Positions 61,209 through 64,000 of a stretch of DNA of 64,000 nt are shown in pieces; position 1 is the stretch's first letter; each line of letters starts with the position of its first letter. The stretch spans positions 1 through 64,000 of the forward strand of contig JAFURQ010000028.1 of assembly GCA_017471825.1 (NCBI GenBank), given 5' to 3'. The position numbers and the translations under genes were made by a program. The notes under the pieces were generated by a model that saw nothing but the letters and a program-made list of their open reading frames with translations, was not told the DNA's origin and ran no database searches. The DNA is from Clostridia bacterium (GTDB lineage Bacteria; Bacillota; Clostridia; Oscillospirales; CAG-272).

Positions 61209-62321
61209 TCATTTCAAAAAGCCGAAAATAGAACGCTTTTCCTTACGCTCTGTGCTATCGGTAGCAATAATATCGGTCTTAGCGATGGCTTTTTCACCGT
61301 GGTAAAAGGTAATAGTACCGAGGACGTCGCCCTCCGAAACCGGCGCCGCAGCATACCTCGACAAGCGAACCTGCGTGTCGATTTTTGGCATATTACCGGT
61401 ATATATTATTTTGATTTTATCCCTGTTTTTGACGGTTACAGTGTTATCAATACCCGATAAAACGGGTAAATCACGTACGTATTCTCCCTCGTCAATGAGC
61501 GTCAGCACGTGAGTGGTTGAAAATCCGTAGTCAAGCATTTCCTTATGGTCATTCCAATCGTCAGGCGCGTTTATAGTAACACTTATCAGTGTCAGACCGT
61601 CCTTTTCCGCGGCGCCAACCAATGAGCGACCGCTCTTTTTCGTATATCCTGTCTTAACACCGATGCATCCGTCATACATCTTTAAAAGCTTGTTGTGATT
61701 GACAAGCAATCTCGTCTGCTCCGAGCTTGTAATTTCCTTTTTATATGATGAAGAAATTTCCCTGAATTTCTCGTTCTTCAGTGCCTCTGCGGTAATCAGC
61801 GCGAGGTCGTGAGCCGTCGTGTAGTGATTATCGGCATCAAGCCCGTGCGGATTTTCAAAATTCGTATCCGTAAGACCAAGCTCGTGCGCACGTTCGTTCA
61901 TAAGGGCACAAAATTCCTCAATTCCGCCTGCAATCTCGTAAGCCAATGCCTCAGCCGCATCGTTTGCACTGCGGAGCATAAGGGCGAAAATAAGCCCCTC
62001 CGCGCTCATAACCTCACCCTGGACGAGATAAACGGAGGAGCCGTCAACTCCGATAGCGCGGTCATCAACGCAAATCGGAGCATCAAGCTCAAGCTGCTCG
62101 AGTGCAATAAGCGCCGTCATTATCTTCGTCGTGCTTGCCATCGGCAGCCTCTCGTCAGAATTTTTATCATACAAAAAGCTCTTGCTCTCAGGCTCGTAAA
62201 GCGCCGCCGCACGGGCACTTACCTTTGGCGTTTCCTCGGATGCGACGTATATAGTAAAAAATGAAAATATTAACGTTATCAGAATCAAAAAAGCAAAAAT
62301 TCGTTCCTTGCTGTGATACAT
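61209..62321 (-). CDS. D-alanyl-D-alanine carboxypeptidase, DacF/DacA type
   Basis: A 370-aa penicillin-binding protein that trims terminal D-Ala from peptidoglycan stems outside the membrane. A signal peptide occupies about residues 1-28. The active-site motifs are MASTTK (SxxK), SAND (SxN) and KTGYTKKSG (KTG), followed by the C-terminal PBP5 beta domain. No C-terminal amphipathic anchor is obvious. The ribosome site AAGGAG lies in the 3' arm of a perfect inverted repeat (62328-62371). Association with ytfJ and scpB suggests the sporulation-related DacF subgroup. Confidence 0.9.
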   Translation of the reverse strand: MYHSKERIFAFLILITLIFSFFTIYVASEETPKVSARAAALYEPESKSFLYDKNSDERLPMASTTKIMTALIALEQLELDAPICVDDRAIGVDGSSVYLVQGEVMSAEGLIFALMLRSANDAAEALAYEIAGGIEEFCALMNERAHELGLTDTNFENPHGLDADNHYTTAHDLALITAEALKNEKFREISSSYKKEITSSEQTRLLVNHNKLLKMYDGCIGVKTGYTKKSGRSLVGAAEKDGLTLISVTINAPDDWNDHKEMLDYGFSTTHVLTLIDEGEYVRDLPVLSGIDNTVTVKNRDKIKIIYTGNMPKIDTQVRLSRYAAAPVSEGDVLGTITFYHGEKAIAKTDIIATDSTERKEKRSIFGFLK

Positions 62322-62327
62322 GGCTAA

Positions 62328-62371
62328 CTCCTTAAAGTATATCTTTTTGATATTTTGCCAAGCTTTAAGGA
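62328..62371 (-). promoter_or_regulatory. ribosome-site-sequestering hairpin before dacF
   Basis: On minus, TCCTTAAAG (62371-62363) is followed 25 nt later by CTTTAAGGA (62337-62329), whose last bases form the AAGGAG ribosome site 6 nt before the ATG. Base pairing would hide the site. Confidence 0.55.
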
Positions 62372-62405
62372 ATATATTAAGTAAAACTGCGGATAATATG
62401 GCAAA

Positions 62406-62786
62406 TTATGAGAAGGAATCCTTGATTTTTTGAATAATTTCGGGTGAGTGCTCAATGAGCGATGCGACACGCTCAACGCTTGTGTCTGCGTGTGAATTGA
62501 TATGAATGAGATTTATCTCGGCATCACGGTTCACCGTGAGAAAGGCAACCGGCGTAATCGTAACTCCGCTACCGCTTCCACTACCGAAATTCTGATTTCC
62601 AAGCGTACGTTTGTTTCCGAAATCAACTCCACCGCCCGCAAATCCGACCGAAAGCTTTGACACTGGAATAACCGTGACACCGCTCGGTGTGTTTATGGCA
62701 TTGCCAATTACTGTATCCATATCCGTGAAGCTCTTAACTCCGTCAAGGGACGCCTTGATTATATCACTCATTTTATTTTCCTGCAT
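62406..62786 (-). CDS. ytfJ: GerW-family (YtfJ) sporulation protein
   Basis: A 126-aa protein matching YtfJ: IIKASLDGVKSFTDMDTVIGNAI, VTVIPVSKLSVGFAGGGVDF, a Gly/Ser-rich loop and GVTITPVAFLTV. Family members are made in the forespore and affect germination. It starts inside the last codons of the DUF2953 gene (14-bp overlap). Confidence 0.92.
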   Translation of the reverse strand: MQENKMSDIIKASLDGVKSFTDMDTVIGNAINTPSGVTVIPVSKLSVGFAGGGVDFGNKRTLGNQNFGSGSGSGVTITPVAFLTVNRDAEINLIHINSHADTSVERVASLIEHSPEIIQKIKDSFS

Positions 62787-63309
62787 TTTTTATCCTTGCC
62801 TTTCCTTTGAGTATTTGTAGCGTAAAAATGATAAGTGCGCGACAGTAATCAAAAAGCATAGCATCAAAGGATAAATCAATCGAAAATGGCGGATAATCTG
62901 AAACACGGTAGGGAAGAGCTCCGTCGTCTACCTCAAATTCTCTTGCAATCAGAGGTATTACGGTTGTGAGGTAAAATACAATTGAGCTCTTAACCGCAAA
63001 GCGATAAAAAAGATCTCGCGGAGCATCAGCGGAATTGGATAGTGAAACGTGATGAAGTGTGATTTTTGAACGTGGAACAATTACCCGGAGAGCCTTATAT
63101 GCCGCAATACCGCGTGGCGCTTTCGGCTTTTGCTTATCGGGTGATTTTTCCTTTTTTTCTTTTCGTGTTCTTGTGAGAACAACCGTTAGAAAGGAATAAT
63201 CGATTTTTATTGTAATACCGTCTCTTATGATAATTCTGACTGCCGCGTGCTGAAAAAGAATGAGCAGTAACGTCAAAGAAATTAAAATAAAAACGATTAT
63301 TGCCTTCAT
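62773..63309 (-). CDS. DUF2953 membrane-associated protein
   Basis: A 178-aa protein with an N-terminal membrane span (about 3-22), a Lys/Glu-rich segment, and a beta-rich region. The family normally sits between scpB and ytfJ in sporulating Firmicutes, as here. Function unknown. It starts 6 bp after scpB and overlaps ytfJ. Confidence 0.8.
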   Translation of the reverse strand: MKAIIVFILISLTLLLILFQHAAVRIIIRDGITIKIDYSFLTVVLTRTRKEKKEKSPDKQKPKAPRGIAAYKALRVIVPRSKITLHHVSLSNSADAPRDLFYRFAVKSSIVFYLTTVIPLIAREFEVDDGALPYRVSDYPPFSIDLSFDAMLFDYCRALIIFTLQILKGKARIKNAGK

Positions 63310-63315
63310 TTAAAT

Positions 63316-64000
63316 TTATTCTGCGTCGCTAACGTCAGTATCGCTTTCTGCGGCATCCTCGGAATCGAAGGTGTCGTCCACGATAATATCGTCCTCGGCA
63401 GAGGGTTCCTCTATTTCATTCTCGGCGGTCGCCACAGCATCCTCAGCCTCGACCTCTTCGATCGTTATCTGTGTGCCGTCACCGTTAATTGTTTCCTGAT
63501 TTTCCTCTTTTAATTCATCGGATTCGCCGAGCTTTGCATTAGCGAACACGTCCATTATTTCCTCGCTCGTCTTGGGCAGAGAATCGAGATCAGCAAGACC
63601 GAAGCAACGTAAGAAGTCGGGCGTGGTGCCGTAAAGCATGGGTCTGCCGGGCACGTCGAGTCTGCCCTTGCATTCTATAAGACCGCGGTCAATAAGGCTG
63701 TTCATCGCATACGAGGAGTCAACCTTACGCAGTGTGTCGACAAAAAGTCTCGTAACAGGTTGGTTATATGCTACAATCGCCAGCGTTTCAAGTGCGGCAG
63801 AAGAAAGCGTACCGCTCTTTTTAATGCCGAGGGCCTCGCGGATTTCTGCAAGGTAATGCTGCTTGGTGCAGAGCTGGCAGGAATCGGAATATGTAAGAAG
63901 TAAAACGCCGCGCGGAATTTCGGAGTTGTTGTATTTGAGGGAATATTCTGCAACGGTTTCCCTGATTTTTGCAGGCGTTGATTCAAAAACTCTCGCAAGA
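63316..64000 (-). CDS. scpB: chromosome segregation/condensation protein ScpB (5' end outside window)
   Basis: Winged-helix kleisin partner of the SMC-ScpAB condensin. The visible 228 codons begin mid-protein at LARVFESTPAKIRETV and include LLLTYSDSCQLCTKQHYL, LSSAALETLAIVAYNQPVTR, GRLDVPGRPMLYGTTPDFLRCFGL and LDSLP, all typical of ScpB. The C terminus has an added tail of about 75 Glu/Asp-rich residues that most ScpB proteins lack. The start codon lies beyond base 64000; an internal ATG at 63705 is not the start. Confidence 0.95.
   Translation of the reverse strand, partial: LARVFESTPAKIRETVAEYSLKYNNSEIPRGVLLLTYSDSCQLCTKQHYLAEIREALGIKKSGTLSSAALETLAIVAYNQPVTRLFVDTLRKVDSSYAMNSLIDRGLIECKGRLDVPGRPMLYGTTPDFLRCFGLADLDSLPKTSEEIMDVFANAKLGESDELKEENQETINGDGTQITIEEVEAEDAVATAENEIEEPSAEDDIIVDDTFDSEDAAESDTDVSDAE

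Overview
The window looks like a chromosomal segment of an uncultured, probably gut-dwelling member of the class Clostridia (Bacillota). Support comes from several sources: genes tied to endospore formers (a GerW/YtfJ-type protein, a SpoIIQ-like M23 protein, a DacF-type carboxypeptidase next to scpB), the fatty-acid kinase set FakA/FakB with PlsX, the Bacillus-like order miaB-ylbF-mutS-mutL, and many near-consensus sigma-A promoters with exactly 17-bp spacers. Order-level placement (Oscillospirales or a neighbour) is inference only. No rRNA, intact tRNA, CRISPR array, insertion sequence or prophage was seen.

Layout. 1-275: a cluster of perfect small hairpins with a tRNA-Lys-like remnant. 276-7208: carbohydrate genes (GH36 alpha-galactosidase, GT2 glycosyltransferase, an odd phosphoribosyltransferase, a membrane protein coupled to a GH78 alpha-rhamnosidase-like enzyme). 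7252-16467 (minus strand): one tightly packed operon holding all seven shikimate-pathway activities plus the Phe and Tyr branches and an aminotransferase, divergent from a TetR regulator (16664-17209) with matching operators at both promoters. Its tyrA carries an in-frame amber codon. 17400-22906: FakA, PlsX, FakB/DegV, a GNAT-like protein, acyl carrier protein and BioY, a lipid-precursor module. 22990-26950: serine dehydratase, YnzC, a zinc-ribbon membrane protein, an alanine/sodium symporter behind an attenuator-like hairpin, and a convergent SpoIIQ-like protein. 27156-36742: an eight-gene operon (cytidylate-kinase-like protein with a ParB-like tail, argS, yebC, a small membrane protein, uvrB, uvrA, nrdG, dut). 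36769-41835: rluA-type synthase and upp on minus, then a sugar nucleotidyltransferase, a membrane protein and a lipoprotein with Cys/His/Asp repeats.

41882-47675 (minus strand): a uronate-type catabolic operon (mannonate oxidoreductase, mannonate dehydratase, two Gfo/Idh/MocA oxidoreductases, two xylose-isomerase-like TIM barrels) divergent from an AraC regulator. That regulator is the first gene of a run continuing through dxs, miaB, ylbF, mutS, mutL and tgt to a terminator at 58233. 58276-59934: a small A+T-rich accessory islet, with a WYL-like regulator plus a 45-residue basic protein divergent from a 103-residue basic protein and a 90-residue partner. 60061-64000 (minus strand): scpB (cut by the window edge), DUF2953, ytfJ, dacF, rluB and a GNAT protein.

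The most unusual points are the amber codon in tyrA, the paired TetR operators over a complete shikimate operon, the Gfo/Idh plus TIM-barrel uronate cluster, the kinase/ParB-like fusion, and the unrecognised divergent islet at 58.3-59.9 kb.
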